Below, one piece after another: positions 11,781 to 23,445 of a stretch of 64,000 nucleotides of DNA. The DNA is taken from positions 9,337,013-9,401,012 of the forward strand of contig NC_092577.1 of the NCBI RefSeq assembly GCF_037975245.1, given 5' to 3'. This DNA is from Apostichopus japonicus. Lineage: Eukaryota; Echinodermata; Holothuroidea; Aspidochirotida; Stichopodidae. Within the stretch, counting starts at the first letter, position 1; each line of letters starts with the position of its first letter. The translations under genes were made by a program, and so were the position numbers. The notes beneath the pieces are model-generated. The model saw only the letters and a list, made by a program, of their open reading frames with translations. It was not told the origin of the DNA and ran no database searches.

Positions 11781-12446
11781 CTATTGGTTTAATGCTGATG
11801 CGATGGTCTCTCTCCTTGTACCTTTTATGTGTCGCTTTCTGCAGTCCTCGGTGGCGTGACTAATGTCTCCAATCTGAAACACTGTCAACTTGACATTTGC
11901 CTGTCTCTTCGATGGCGGTAACATCAATCGAAACACGTACCTACAGCAACCTTTAAACTTGCACACTCCAACTGCTCTGATATAAGGTCCCCTTATTTTC
12001 CGACTCCCTGGCCTCTTGGAGCGGTTGTACTTGAACACAAGGACACAATGCTTGTTAATTGCACTGAATTTCTCAAATAATGTATCACTCCATTCGTTGC
12101 GCAGCCGAAGACATTTCTTTGTGGGGCATATCTTAACCCACTCGGTATTTCTTAGGGTTATCGTAAACTTCTTAGGGGGCATGTTCATCGGTTGACATTC
12201 ATACCGCAGATCATTGTCATGGCATTGTGAGCTACTGGTACTACACTGACGTGACCGAACCAAATTATTCTGACTGATGTCTTGTACATTAATGCACTCC
12301 TGACTTGGTACATCTTTTTCCGACACGTGATCGGAATATATCTCCCAATTTTTTTGCTGTGATGTCGCAGCCCAGTTCCTTTGTGAGAGGGGCACAGAAA
12401 GTTGTCTGTGTAGGGGTTTGGCAAGCTCTGAAAGTCTCTGACACAA
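11781..12446 (-). CDS. Transposase N-terminal segment with zinc-binding domain
   Basis: This open segment is in the same phase as the DDE core and is split from it by a single TAG. Counting from the first triplet at 12446 (TTG, not an ATG), Cys162, Cys167/168, His197 and His206 occur in GVCKFKGCCRYVF and ISHATEDCRKRHIKG. That spacing is reminiscent of the WRKY-GCM1/FLYWCH zinc fingers that precede MULE transposase cores and bind the element ends. The first ATG codons are at residues 87 and 89 (12188 and 12182). Residues before them may be 5' UTR or may belong to an exon spliced in at TTTGTGTCAG|AG (about 12439). The start is therefore uncertain. The TAG sits in CAA-TAG-GGA, so read-through cannot be excluded, but a nonsense mutation is simpler. 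Confidence 0.7.
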   Translation of the reverse strand: MCQRLSELAKPLHRQLSVPLSQRNWAATSQQKNWEIYSDHVSEKDVPSQECINVQDISQNNLVRSRQCSTSSSQCHDNDLRYECQPMNMPPKKFTITLRNTEWVKICPTKKCLRLRNEWSDTLFEKFSAINKHCVLVFKYNRSKRPGSRKIRGPYIRAVGVCKFKGCCRYVFRLMLPPSKRQANVKLTVFQIGDISHATEDCRKRHIKGTRRETIASALNQ

Positions 12447-12457
12447 ACAAACAACAA

Positions 12458-15400
12458 CGATAGATTGGAGCGTAGCCTACCATGATGTGTGTTATTATTT
12501 GTATTGCTGTAAATGCCTCATAAATCGCCGTAATTGCACTATAGTGGTTGAAATTTCGATGAACGTTCAATCGTTTAACCGCCACTTAATCTCTCTATCT
12601 ACGTTAGATGTAAAGTTACCTTAATTTCCAGTAAAGTTAAAAAAAAAACCTATACCAACTATATAGATTTGTGTTGTGCTTGTTCATTTGTTGCTGAAGA
12701 CCGTTTGACGTGGAAGATGCAAAACAGAGAAGCGTTGTTTACCACCCTTCTCGACGGATCTGTTTCTTAGGAAATAGGTTAATTATCAAAGCGAGAGTAT
12801 ACCAAACCTTTGCAGATGGGAACCTACGATGACAGCACATGTAGGCCCAGTGTTGAAATTACAAGGCAACGTACCTGTACCGAACAATTAACCAGAATTG
12901 AGGTAACCGATGTTTGTTCTTTCTTTGAAACTCATTGTTTTGACGGGTTAAGTGCTACCCACTAGTAGACTCGTGTTAACATGTTGACTTATATGCTAAC
13001 ATATATGATGTTAGTTTTTCAAACACGTGAGAGATGAGGTGGTTTTCATTGGTGGTTACTTTCACGTTGTCAGGATTTCAACGAAGAAAAAATGTGACTG
13101 TACCGTTCCGATACCGATCCTCAATATCGCACTGTGTTCTGCTTGCGTAGTTTCCTACACGAATTCTACACACGCTTTCATCTTTCATGGCCTCGACAAG
13201 GAAAGCGCAGCAACATAATCGTGGTGTAATTAAACAAGGATAAAATCACCTTGGAAGAAAATGCAAATAAGCTTTAGAAATTTGGAGAGTAAAGAACACC
13301 ATACTACTAGTTGGAGGTGAGATGGTGATCTTGGTCAAAGAACAGATAACAACTTCACCTGCATTTGCTTGCAAATACGCACTATTGTAATGCGCATGAA
13401 GTGCCTGCAGCTTTATGAAGTACTTTCCGGTTGTTCAAGTTGTTACTTTTTGGGCGAATAAACACCAGGAGTATAGTCATGTAATTAAAGAGAAGGCGCT
13501 TAAAATGTTGACTTGATCAAGTCTCCTACAGGGGGCATTTTCCCCAAATCACGAAAAATTGAACATTGATCACATTTTTTTACTAAGCTGCTAAGCTGGA
13601 CCAAAGAATTAAAGACCATCTCATAAGTTATGTATCGCGCGTTTAAAGTCAACCGGTACCGGTACAAATTGCACTTTGGCCCCTCAAGGAATGAAATAAG
13701 GGAACTTCTTCAGTGCATTCCAATTAATGGCCGCATGTCTACATATGACCAATTTCTGTAGGAAAGTTTTACAATTTCAGAAAGTAACCTCTAAATGACT
13801 TCCGAATTCATCGATATGTCAGCATATATTACGTTTTGTCTTGCGCAAATCACTTACGAAATTTACGCTTAATCAAAGGTGAAAATAACAATGGGGTACT
13901 TATTTGAACACCATGGCATAAAGCGACAGCATCTTTCCAGGGCTGTAGCAAGGCTGTAGCAGGATTGTAGCAGGCATGCACTGTCATAAAAGCTCAACTG
14001 AAGCTTACAGCCGGACAAACAATCAAAGAAATAAGCCATCCCTATACGCCAACTATGCGATCAGAGCAAAATGCAATAACGTTCAAACATTAAACACTAT
14101 CACTTTAACTTCACTAACGTGGGTCAGAGACATTTGTAGAAGGAAAGTCGGAAATTGTGACTATTTCCGATATTTAATTCATTTGGGAATACAAATGCGA
14201 AAAATCAGTTAAACCATCAACATGCTGCAGATACTTTCAGTTATTTATCATTTAAGAATGTTAATGGTTCGACGCAAGGGAGCAATCACGCTATGATATA
14301 TATGAACTGTCAGCCTTTTAAAGATAATTCCACGGACGTTCATGATGGTAGGCTGTCCGTTCGTACATCGGTATCAATCATCCTGAATGAATCATTCAAT
14401 TACATTCAGAACGCATGGTCCTTTGTTCCGCTCCTTCACATTTGTCCTATCAAGTATTGAGTAATAGTGAAATGGAACATCGTTGCACATAGATTGGTAA
14501 AAGTGTATCAATTCTACCAGATTAAAGTAATTTTGGCATGAACATTTATCTTCTGCAAGTACATTTCAATCAAATCAGATAAAAAATTGGGAGTGGTGGG
14601 GGTTGTGGAAGCAAGTTAAATTTCTCCTCACTTATATACTTCCATAATTAACTCAGCAAATAGCCGAAGTTTTATTTACCGAAGAATTAATACATTAATT
14701 ACAATTATAGGTGATTAGAAAGTGTAATTTTGACTTAATTTGACAAACGCAACATTTACCTAACATATGGCACTTTTGTTAATGGATTGAATGTATATTG
14801 TGTATTGAGTAAAACTTGTATAGCTAGATGATATAAGTTACAATTAATATTTAGGTAAAACTGAATAAAAAGACATTTATTAAAACTCACACTAACTCAG
14901 GTCTGTGTTTAGTTGAAATAATTGCAGTGAAACTTCTTAAGGTGGATCTGCCTTCTACACTCCAACAGAAACTTTCTATTGAAAAATAGCTCAGAGAAAG
15001 GACAAGCACATGGGAACACGATAAAAGCAAAATGCATCGAATGGCACTATATAGGGTAAACTTAGATCGGTTCATTACCAACAATGACTAATGGAGAGTA
15101 TTAATAAATCAGAAAGGGATTTCGGCATAAAAGATATGTCTGGGTAGACCTATTTCACTTGAAGCCTCATTTGCTAAATATACTATCAGAGTAAGTTTCC
15201 CTCCACTTGACCCGAGATGACTGATTGTCTTGGTCAGCTCTAGAATGTAGCAGTGGAATCTTTCAGAATCTATAAATTGGGTAACAGCGTTCACAACCAC
15301 TTTCGATGAGAGCCCTACAAAACTTCTCTGTTATAGTTGCAAGAGAAATAAAAAAAGAGAAAAAAAATCTAAGTTCTTTAAATCTGTCAACGTTTGACGT

Positions 15401-15629
15401 GTGAAACGAATTAAAGAAATGAAAGTATGTTCTATGAACGAATAATTACAAAAAACGGTATTCATTGCGTTGCCAGTGTACAGAAATCTCTTCATTATGA
15501 GAAAAGCAGTTGCGCTAAGGTGCGCCCACCCCTCCCCCAAGAGGAAGAGTGCGCGTACGTCTCTCGGGAATAGGAAGGAAACTTTGTATGTTGATGATCA
15601 TTTAGGAAGTATTGGAGAAGAAGTCATTT
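12458..15629. other. Foldback interior, right side (5' of transposase)
   Basis: About 3.2 kb lie between the transposase N-terminal segment and the right arm, where its promoter and any first exon would be. Nothing is certain. A minus-strand segment at about 15109-15321 stays open for about 70 codons after an ACAG acceptor-like site and reads FIDSERFHCYILELTK in part. It looks protein-like but I do not recognise it. A short GCTGTAGCAGG-like triplication lies at 13940-13977. The remainder shows no exon I can support. Confidence 0.4.
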
Positions 15630-16612
15630 TAATTGGTCAAGCACTCTTTGGACCGGGCAAGACGTATCATGGTACTCTTCTACAATGTCCTTAGAGTACA
15701 TGTTACCCATTGGTTAGGTGGTCCAAGGCGTGCTGCATGGATTAGGGCCCAAAGCTTTTTCGTGGTCCGGTTACACTCATTAAAGAAGTAATGATTTAGT
15801 GGTCATTTAAATTGGTCAAGCACTCTTTGGACCGGGCAAGACGCATTATGGTACTCTTCTACAATGTCCTTAGAGTACATGTTACCCATTGGTTAGGTGG
15901 TCCAAAGCGTGCTGCATGGATTAGGGCCGAAAGCTTTTTCATTGTCCGTTACACTCATTGAAGAAGTAATGATTTAGTGGTCATTTAAATTGGTCAAGCA
16001 CGCTTTGGACCGGGCAAGACGCATTATATTACCCTTCTACAAGGTCCTTAGACTTCCCATGACCCATTGGTTAGGCGGTCCAAGACGTGCTGGTTTTGAT
16101 TAGGGCCCAAATGTTGTTATTTTAGTTCCCGTTACATCTATTTAAAAAAATGTTGATTTAATGGTCATTTTAATTGGTCAAACACTCTTTGGACCGGGCA
16201 AGACGCATTATGGTATCCTTCTACAATGTGTTAAGAATTCATATGACCCATTGGTAAGGTGGTCCAAGGCGTGCTAGTCTTGATTAGGGCCTAAAGTGAT
16301 TTTTTTCTGGTCCAGTTACATTAATTTAAGAACTGATGAAGTACTGGTCATTTTAGTTGGTCAACAACTATTTGGACCGGGCAAGATGCATTATGGTACC
16401 CTTCCACATAGTCGTTAGAGTTCATATAACCCATGGGCCATTGATAAAACCTCTTTCCACGACCACATGTTGAACATCTTGTAAGAAGCTTTTGTCTTGC
16501 CAGAGGTGTTACGTCGATATCATTGTCGAATACGTAACTGAATAGCTAGCTCAGTTACTCATACGCGAATATCGAACGAGGAACGGGGAATAAGTATCTA
16601 ACTTCACACCGG
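15630..16612 (-). repeat. Right inverted arm: 4-5 tandem ~179-bp units plus cap
   Basis: The core reads here as CTTTGGACCGGGCAAG at about 15648, 15827, 16006, 16189 and 16373, opposite in orientation to the left arm. The cap at 16520-16612 mirrors 3109-3200. The outermost unit (containing TTGTTGACCAACTAAAATG on the complementary strand) matches the outermost left unit, so the arm order is mirrored from the outside inwards. About 16390-16520 contains material absent from the left arm, so the left arm has lost sequence there. The right arm lacks the expansion of inner units seen on the left. Confidence 0.93.
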
Positions 16613-16999
16613 TATGAATAGTTGATTTGAGATAGTCTGACCCAGACAATTTGAAAAAAATATGGAAATTTTTGGTAGGAAGTTTCGAAGATTGGGCAAA
16701 AATACTCAAAATAAATTTGGATGGGTCTCCAAGTAAGAATTTTGTCTAAAATATCTGAAAAATGGTCTATTTTTGGTAAATTTAACTACTTTTAGGCAAA
16801 AACGGTAGAATTACCAAAATTACAAAAAACGTGCGCTAGAAACCCAGAAATGACTAAAAACGCTAGATCTAGTGTAAAAACGCTAACTCTTGTTATTTTT
16901 AGTATTTATAATGTCATAATAATTATTCTAATCCTAACCAAATCCAATCTATTTATCTCTATCTACTCTTTTATCAGTAACTCTATTCTTTCATTCTAG

Positions 17000-17208
17000 A
17001 TTCCTATCTCCTGTGTGTATCTAGACCGATGCTCTCCTAGAGTTGATGAGTCTGGTCTGAGCCTTATCCTTGAGTTTGGTCTCTCTCTCTCTATCCTGAG
17101 TTCTCTCCAGGAGCTGCGGATCTGGGACAACAACAGGAGTCTAACTAATGAAGAGTTGGCGGCCATCTTGTCTTACTCCTCACACTGCACAAGCTTGAAG
17201 GAGCTGGT
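17000..17208 (+). CDS. Leucine-rich-repeat exon (NLR-style), internal
   Basis: The exon is flanked by a strong acceptor (TTCTTTCATTCTAG, ending 16999) and donor (GT|GTAAGT at 17209). It is open throughout its 209 bases in the frame giving ESGLSLILEF, LSSLQELRIWDNN, LTNEELAAIL and CTSLKELV. The spacing of Leu residues (L-x-x-L-x-I with N at the turn) is that of leucine-rich repeats, and the acidic N-E-E-L helix resembles the ribonuclease-inhibitor-type LRRs of NLR receptors. It ends in phase 2, matching the exon at 33638. I cannot tell which receptor this is. No NACHT or death-fold exon is visible in the window. The foldback element ends 388 bases upstream. Confidence 0.7.
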
Positions 17209-20200
17209 GTAAGTATTCCGGTGTAGATGTTAGAATCATCATAACAGTTAAACAGGGATTAATTTAATATTTAACGAACAATAGAGAATGTAAAGTCTGC
17301 TGTAATTTTAATGTCAAGGATTGGATTTAATTAGTTTAGTTGGATTTATTTGAATAATTAGGTCATCGCGAAAGGAATTATGTATGATGTTATAATAAAA
17401 AGAACAAAATATAATGGATCAATGGGGAATATTTTAAGAGAGTGTTGGTAAGAGAGGGGTGGAGGTTGGATGGGGGTTGTTTAAAATGCTCTTTGTTTAA
17501 TTTATTGTTAAAATTTAACTAAGAACAACGATTTAGAATGACAGGAATATTTATTAGGATAAAATAAGAGGTATATATACAAGGTAGTTTGAATTTAATA
17601 ATTCGAATGAGTTTTAAAATAGGGTTTTTGAGTTTACTTGTAATAATTGTCACTTCTCAAGCTGAAACCTCCAAAATATTTGTTTTTCAATTATGTTCAA
17701 TCTAATTAAGATTTTCTTTTTCAACGAAAGAGATTGAAAATAGTTATTAATATTAAAGAAGTAAAATGATGGCAATAAAATAGCATGTGATCAGATTATA
17801 ATACTCTAGACTGTAGTAAAACTGAAATTTATACCAAACAAGCAACCAATAAAATAGTTTTAGTTGTCTCAGTTGGGATCTGTAAAAAAAATAGTTATTC
17901 AAAATAAGTTAATAAATAAAAGTTATCAAAAAGGGAAAGAAATAATTACAATGGAGTCAATAATGAAGTTAAATTGTATTTTTTAAAACCATAAAATCCT
18001 TAAAGGCAACTATGTATCTCATAAATTGCAGAGGTTAAGATTTAATGCACTTAAAACTACATCAATTTCTTCGTTATAGTTTGAAATACAATTTGACAAG
18101 AAATAAGCTAAATTTATATTTATTCTCATCATTTTTCATAATTTTAAACGATAATTTAAAAAGTCATCGTGAGTTTCAGCTTTTCATAATTCATAATTTT
18201 GAACAAAAACTGTTTAATAATTTAATATTCCTCGTATAAATATTACGGGATACTTGTTTCGATCATGATGTCCCTGCTTTGCCCTTTACAATTTAGTGTA
18301 ATTGAATCCCTTCATCCCCTAACCCCAACCCTTCACTTAGAACCCATTCGAACACCGGTTTCACTCAACACATTCCAGACACCTCCTATTTACCAATCCA
18401 TTGTTACCCTACTTACCCCCTTCAGCTATGACAGTGATTGCACGATTTGTTTTTCGTAGTTTCGTTTTTCAATGTAGTTTTACCCTCCTCCCACCCTAAT
18501 CCTATCATCACCCTCTTTGTTCCTGTCACCGAGTGGTTTATTATTATTATTATTATCTCCAGCTTCATTATCAATTACCTGTGTTTTCTTTGTTTCTTCA
18601 TGTCCATTGTTTCCTTCACATAGGACTACTAAGAATATATTGTAGTGTGAGAGTTCTAGTAGTTTTAGAGATAAACCTCGCTAAAACGTTAATTTATTTC
18701 TTTTTCTCAGACAAGATCCATGAGTCAAATTGGTTACACAACGAATATATGCAGTATAATATATTGCTACTCCTCTCGCCTTTATCAGTTCTTCAGACCA
18801 ACCTAATAAAAAGTTTCACATTTCCATCCTAACGCTGGCGTGTTACTAAAACTAATGAAAGAAATACTTAAGTCGCCCAATCCCGCCTCACCCGACACTC
18901 CAAAGAAACAGGGAAAAAATATTCAGTAATACCATAAATAAAATACCATATAAATGAAAATTATTCAGCATGTCATATTCGCTATGCCATTCCAGGTGTA
19001 ACTGTAACCACGTTGTAATACGTTGGCATTATAGCTTGGTCGGATTATAAAGAAAAAATGTAGTACAGATCTATGATTATTCACTTTCTAGACTACCAAT
19101 ACTTTATTCCAATCACCGTGTTCCGTATGCTCTTCAGTAAGTTTAGTCTAACCTCCTCCACCCATCAGACACACTATACCTGCTCCCGCCACTGCCCCTC
19201 CCTTCGCCCTTCCCTTCAGAGAGATTTTTTTTTTTCAGAGAGCCCATCACAGCCATTCCATGTTTCTACCCGATAACATCATCACCGTTTTAGTACAAAC
19301 AGTAGGCCTGTGCTACTTCTACAATAGTTTTCTGTACACATATATGCAGCGCTAACATTATACAGACGATTAATTCAAACAAGTTATGTTCTAAAGTAAT
19401 TCAATAGTAAGAATGCCTCACCTGGATCTTCTGTAAATATCTCATTAGCACAATAATAGATGACACGAACCAGTTTAACCTAATGAATAGAAACAGGTAC
19501 AAGAACCACGTGCCTATTGTACCCCTCAACATTGTCAGTGAACGTGTCAAAGTAACCATGGAAACATACATTAAGTAAGTCAGTAGGTGTACAGCAGTAA
19601 CCACGAATCATCCATTGGGGGAAATCCTCCAAATAACATATTTTTATGTCATACGCCTTGTTATTGCATATGTTGCGTTCTTAATTGTTGGTAATTCTTT
19701 ATAAGTTTTACTTTAAATGAGCAAAATTGCTCTCATTGGTTGTTTAATGTATCCTCACATGCTTCCATGCAAACCAATTGAAGGAAACTTGAATAGAGAG
19801 GGTTTATAGACAACACAAAGTTATGAAAACAAATTAAAGAAGGACTGATTCTTGTTATGTTCAGTTTATCTTCTTGAATTTAAGTTGCACTTCTCGTTGG
19901 TAGGAGTCTGACTAGATCACACATTATTGTGATGCTCTCAATTTTGGTTAAATCTCTATATTCCGACGTCTCTTTGTTCCGACAAAAAGAAATAATGCGG
20001 GACAATTTATTTTAACCAATAATACTGCAAGCGGCGGGGCGCGATAGATTTTTTGTTGGTGCCCCGCGATGATTTGTATATTTGCACGAAAAAGATATTA
20101 ACATGAAAATCGAAAGGTACACATACGGTAAGAGAAAAAGCCAGTGAAATGTTTCAGTATATTAAGTTGCACTAAAGGAGGTATATAAAGGAACTTAAAT

Positions 20201-20263
20201 CAAAAGGTACAAACATCGACAACCATGATACAAGACTATTAACCAAAAACACAGCCCTAAAAA
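17209..20263. other. AT-rich intron or intergenic DNA, nothing recognised
   Basis: This is AT-rich sequence with short open frames only, a CT-rich interval at about 18270-18520, a (TAT)n stretch near 18538 and a T run at about 19226. If the LRR exons at 17000 and 33638 belong together, this is the start of a ~16.4-kb intron. Confidence 0.5.
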
Positions 20264-20515
20264 TTGGTGACCGGACAACTCCCCCATGGACAATTACCCC
20301 CCCCCCCAGAAATTACCCCCCCCCCCCGACAACTACCCCCTGAACAATTACCCCCGGACAATTCCCACCCAGACAATTCCCACCCGGACAGTTCCCACCC
20401 CAGAAAATTCCCCCGGACAATTCCCATACCGGTCGACTCCCCCCGGACAATTACCCCGGACCATTACCCTCCCGGACAATTCCCCCCCCCCCCCGGACAA
20501 TTGCCCAATGATAAT
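20264..20515 (+). repeat. Degenerate CCGGACAATTCCC tandem array
   Basis: About 14 imperfect copies of a 12-15 base unit with core GGACAATT and variable runs of C. It creates Pro-rich open frames that are not genes. The reverse complement of the same array, with similar flanking sequence, is at about 29050-29320. Confidence 0.9.
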
Positions 20516-21189
20516 TGTCAATCGGGAGCACCAAATTGGGACGATTTTATAACGCTAATTACCAATAAAAACTGTGCGTTGGTAGGATATTATTTTATAT
20601 TAGCATAACCAACAGGCCCAACTCACCTGAGAAAAAATCATCGCGAAGTTAAAGATACGAACAACGCGTATCTTTGTGCGAGATTCTCGTGCATTAGTGA
20701 TATATTTATTTATTTCCGCTTTCTGTGTGTAAACCATGTCTGTGACTTTCGCTTATTTTTTTTCCACATAGTGGAGTGAGATATGGGCTAACTTTGGTCT
20801 CTTTACATAGATATCTGAATTACAATTTTCGTCCTCTCACGCTACCAATGTAATAATTTTGCAATGTATATAGTAAAACATACGAACACCGTTGAATTGA
20901 AAGCTTAAATAGCAAAACGACTGTATTTTAGGAGACAGAGTACCAAAACACTTTCTTGTTTCGCGTGCATTGTGTATACTATAACTAACAAAAAGATAAT
21001 ATCTTGGGCGTCAATTTGGTAAATTTTTGGGAAAATAGATTTGGCGCGCTTCGCGCGCACTAGCTGTATTGATACTGTGAGAATTAACTGGTCCTTGCAC
21101 ATGCATGTTAGCTAGATAACCTCAACAGTTTCTGCGCACTTCGCGCGCACTTGAGCTGAATTCGTTTCCGGGTAGACTTTTATTTGACT

Positions 21190-22080
21190 CTTTTTTTATT
21201 CCTTGCCAGAGGCAAAAGGAATATATGCAGTCACGCATGTGTGTGTGCGTGTGTCTGTCTATGACGCCGGCTTGTAATCACGATAACTGAACGATGCAAG
21301 ATCTGATCGATATCATACTTGGTTGGTAGGTTACCCACAGTCAGTAGACGATCCCCATTGTTGTTGGTGCTAATCTCATTAATATTCATAAGTGGACGGA
21401 CTCCGTATCTCGGCAATATAAAGGCCGATTTGTTCAAACTTGTTCGGTAGCATTGGTAGGAGGTGGGGTAAATGCGTATGTTACTGTTAACCTTATCGCA
21501 TCTCATTGATATTCATGAGGCGCGGAGCCAAATGTAATTTCGTTGACGTCAATGACGCAAGGTTTGATCTCATTCCCATACTTGGGTGGTGGATTACCCA
21601 TAGTATGTAGGTGGTCCCTATTGTTTTTGGTGCCAATCTCATTAATACTCATGAGTGGGCGGGCCTTCGAACACATCCTTTAAATGCTATTATCTCGGCA
21701 ACCGTCTGTCCGACTTTGTTCAAACTTTTTTTCGCTGGAATTGGTGAGAGGTGTGGGTGCATGTGAAGGTTAGAACCCTTCTGCATCTCATTAATATTCT
21801 TGAGGGGCGTGGCCAATATTATTTCGCTGAAAATTGCTCAGAACCACTTTTTGAATCCTTGCCAGAGGCAAAATGAAGATGTACAGGCATGCATGTATGT
21901 GTGTGTCTGTGACGCCGGTTTTAACCACTCAAGTGGATTACGGAAGTTCAGATCATGATGGATTACCCATAGTGAGTAGATGATTCTTATTGTTTTGGTA
22001 AAGGTCAAAGGTCACCTGAGGTCAACAGAGCTAGGTCAAACAATTATATCTGGCTTCAAATCCAAAGGCAAGGAATCACG
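21190..22080 (+). repeat. ~0.3-0.35-kb dispersed repeat family, about three tandem partial copies
   Basis: The segment TTGCCAGAGGCAAAA is at about 21204 and 21861, each time followed by a GTGTGTCTG-rich stretch and GTGACGCCGG or a near copy. ACCCACAGTCAGTAG, ACCCATAGTATGTAG and ACCCATAGTGAGTAG mark three related units at about 21333, 21596 and 21965. The last copy runs into AAGGTCAAAGGTCACCTGAGG. CTCATTAATATTC/ACTC plus GTGGGCGG-like motifs recur at 21372, 21500, 21636 and 21787. Confidence 0.8.
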
Positions 22081-22439
22081 AAGCTCTAGACTCTTGTTAT
22101 GCATTATAGCCAGCTACTATACATTCCCCGTAGCATTTATGTGGTGTTACAGTAAATGTACGCATTTTGTATGCATGGTAAATGGCTTGTGCCAAAAATT
22201 TGTTCGCGCAATTCACGTGCACTAGCTAGGTTCATATGTGTGATAGTGTTTTCTCCCTTCTATGCATGGTAGCTAACTAGCACAACATTTTCCGACAGTC
22301 CTTTCATCGGCCCACCTCGTATGCATGGTAGCAAGCAACTACACAATTTTCTGTACGTTTACTAGCTGCACCTCTGCTGTCAGTGATACTTTGCGCATTT
22401 TTCATGCATGAAAGCTGGATATCAGAACTTTTCGCTCGC

Positions 22440-22649
22440 TTCGCGCGCGTTTTCATCCTTGGTATCACGTATCCTTGACATAGGCTACATCAGAAACCTT
22501 CACACCAATATGACCTGTAAACGACTCCCAATGAACCATTCTAAAAACAAGCCGTTTTGCTCGCGCTTTGAGCTCGCATTGGGTATCTTTGGCATGGTCA
22601 TTGGAATTTTGCCCCCCCCCCCCTAAATGAAACCCTAAATACGCCACTG
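22440..22649 (-). mobile_element. Terminus of a hAT-like element (CAGTGGCGTATTTAGGG)
   Basis: Read on the minus strand, the sequence begins at 22649 with CAGTGGCGTATTTAGGG, then a G run and AAAATTCC. This end resembles the CAGTGGCG ends of the hAT MITEs at 31040 and 45615. No partner end was found. The stretch at 22440-22540 reappears inverted and diverged at about 28330-28500. Confidence 0.45.
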
Positions 22650-23354
22650 TTTGTAAACTTAATCCAGGTAACCCATTGTTTCAACAAGAAGAACGGCAAC
22701 TGTTTGAAGAAAGCTGAGGTGATACAAGTATCGAAGAGACATTGATTAACTATATAATATTGTTACTAACCGTGTAAGAGCACTTGAATCAGTTACAAAA
22801 CTGACGGCATACATGTCCCCGCCAAAAATATACACGGGAGAAACCCCGCTCCCCGTATCAATGTTGGAAACTGCGAGACCAACATGGCGTTTTCAACCCC
22901 AACATTGATTGAGGGGGGGGGGGGAGTTCTAAGGACAGCCAATATGCATGCACTGTATTCATGGTACTGTTGTCCCATCATTTTGGCGGGTATCGTAGAC
23001 ACCTGAGACATACAAAATTGGAGACGGAGTCGTGGATCGTTTATGGTTGAGTTGTCTTACGAGAAAAAAACGACTTCAAAAACTTTCAAGAATTCAAACA
23101 TAAATTACGCAAAACAAAAAACTGCAAATTCTTGCTGTTTACAAAGCGATTCTGATGCTGATGTCAACCGTACCGCACTGGGCGTAAACGAGAGCAATAT
23201 TTTTCCCACGATACTGAAAACGGAAAAATTTCACACAAATTAGATTTTTTTAAAGAATATACACACTGTAAAATAAAGCATGAAATAATATTTCAGAACA
23301 TAGAACCTTATTAAATCAATAAGATTTCCAACTGGAGAACAATCGACCAACAGC

Positions 23355-23445
23355 TTCACTGGGACTCGAACCTGAATGGACCTTCTGCTTATTTGCAGGC
23401 TCCTTTTTTCTCTTATATTGGAAGACGAGCACACTGGCTCGCCCA
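23355..23445 (-). repeat. tRNA-like SINE fragment
   Basis: On the minus strand GGTTCGAGTCCCAG (plus 23359-23372) fits an RNA polymerase III B box. About 55 bases before it, GCGAGCCAGTGTGCTCGTC resembles a degenerate A box. The intervening arms do not form a full cloverleaf, so a SINE or decayed tRNA copy is more likely than a working tRNA. Confidence 0.45.

Larger units (their letters stand above)
3109..16612 (-). mobile_element. Foldback (FB-NOF/MULE-like) DNA transposon, 13.5 kb
   Basis: The outermost ~90 bases at 3109-3200 reappear as a reverse complement at about 16520-16612, beginning CCGGTGTGAAGTTAGATAC on each end with only two or three differences. Inside this cap both ends carry arrays of the same ~179-bp unit in opposite orientation. 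Between the arms, on the minus strand, is a DDE transposase gene of MULE type. Long inverted ends made of tandem repeats plus a MULE-class transposase is the architecture of Drosophila FB-NOF, and sea urchin TU elements are also foldback elements. No clean target duplication is visible: the 9 bases outside are TAAGTACAA on the left and TATGAATAG on the right, which agree at 5 of 9 positions. Superfamily placement rests on motifs, not on a search. Confidence 0.85.

Noticed and set aside
3109-16612. Clean 9-bp target duplication for the foldback element
   Set aside because: The flanks TAAGTACAA and TATGAATAG agree at only 5 of 9 positions, too weak to claim.
20264-20608. Pro-rich open frames, and Gly-rich ones at 29008-29376
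   Set aside because: They arise from the GGACAATT/C-run arrays and are open in several phases.
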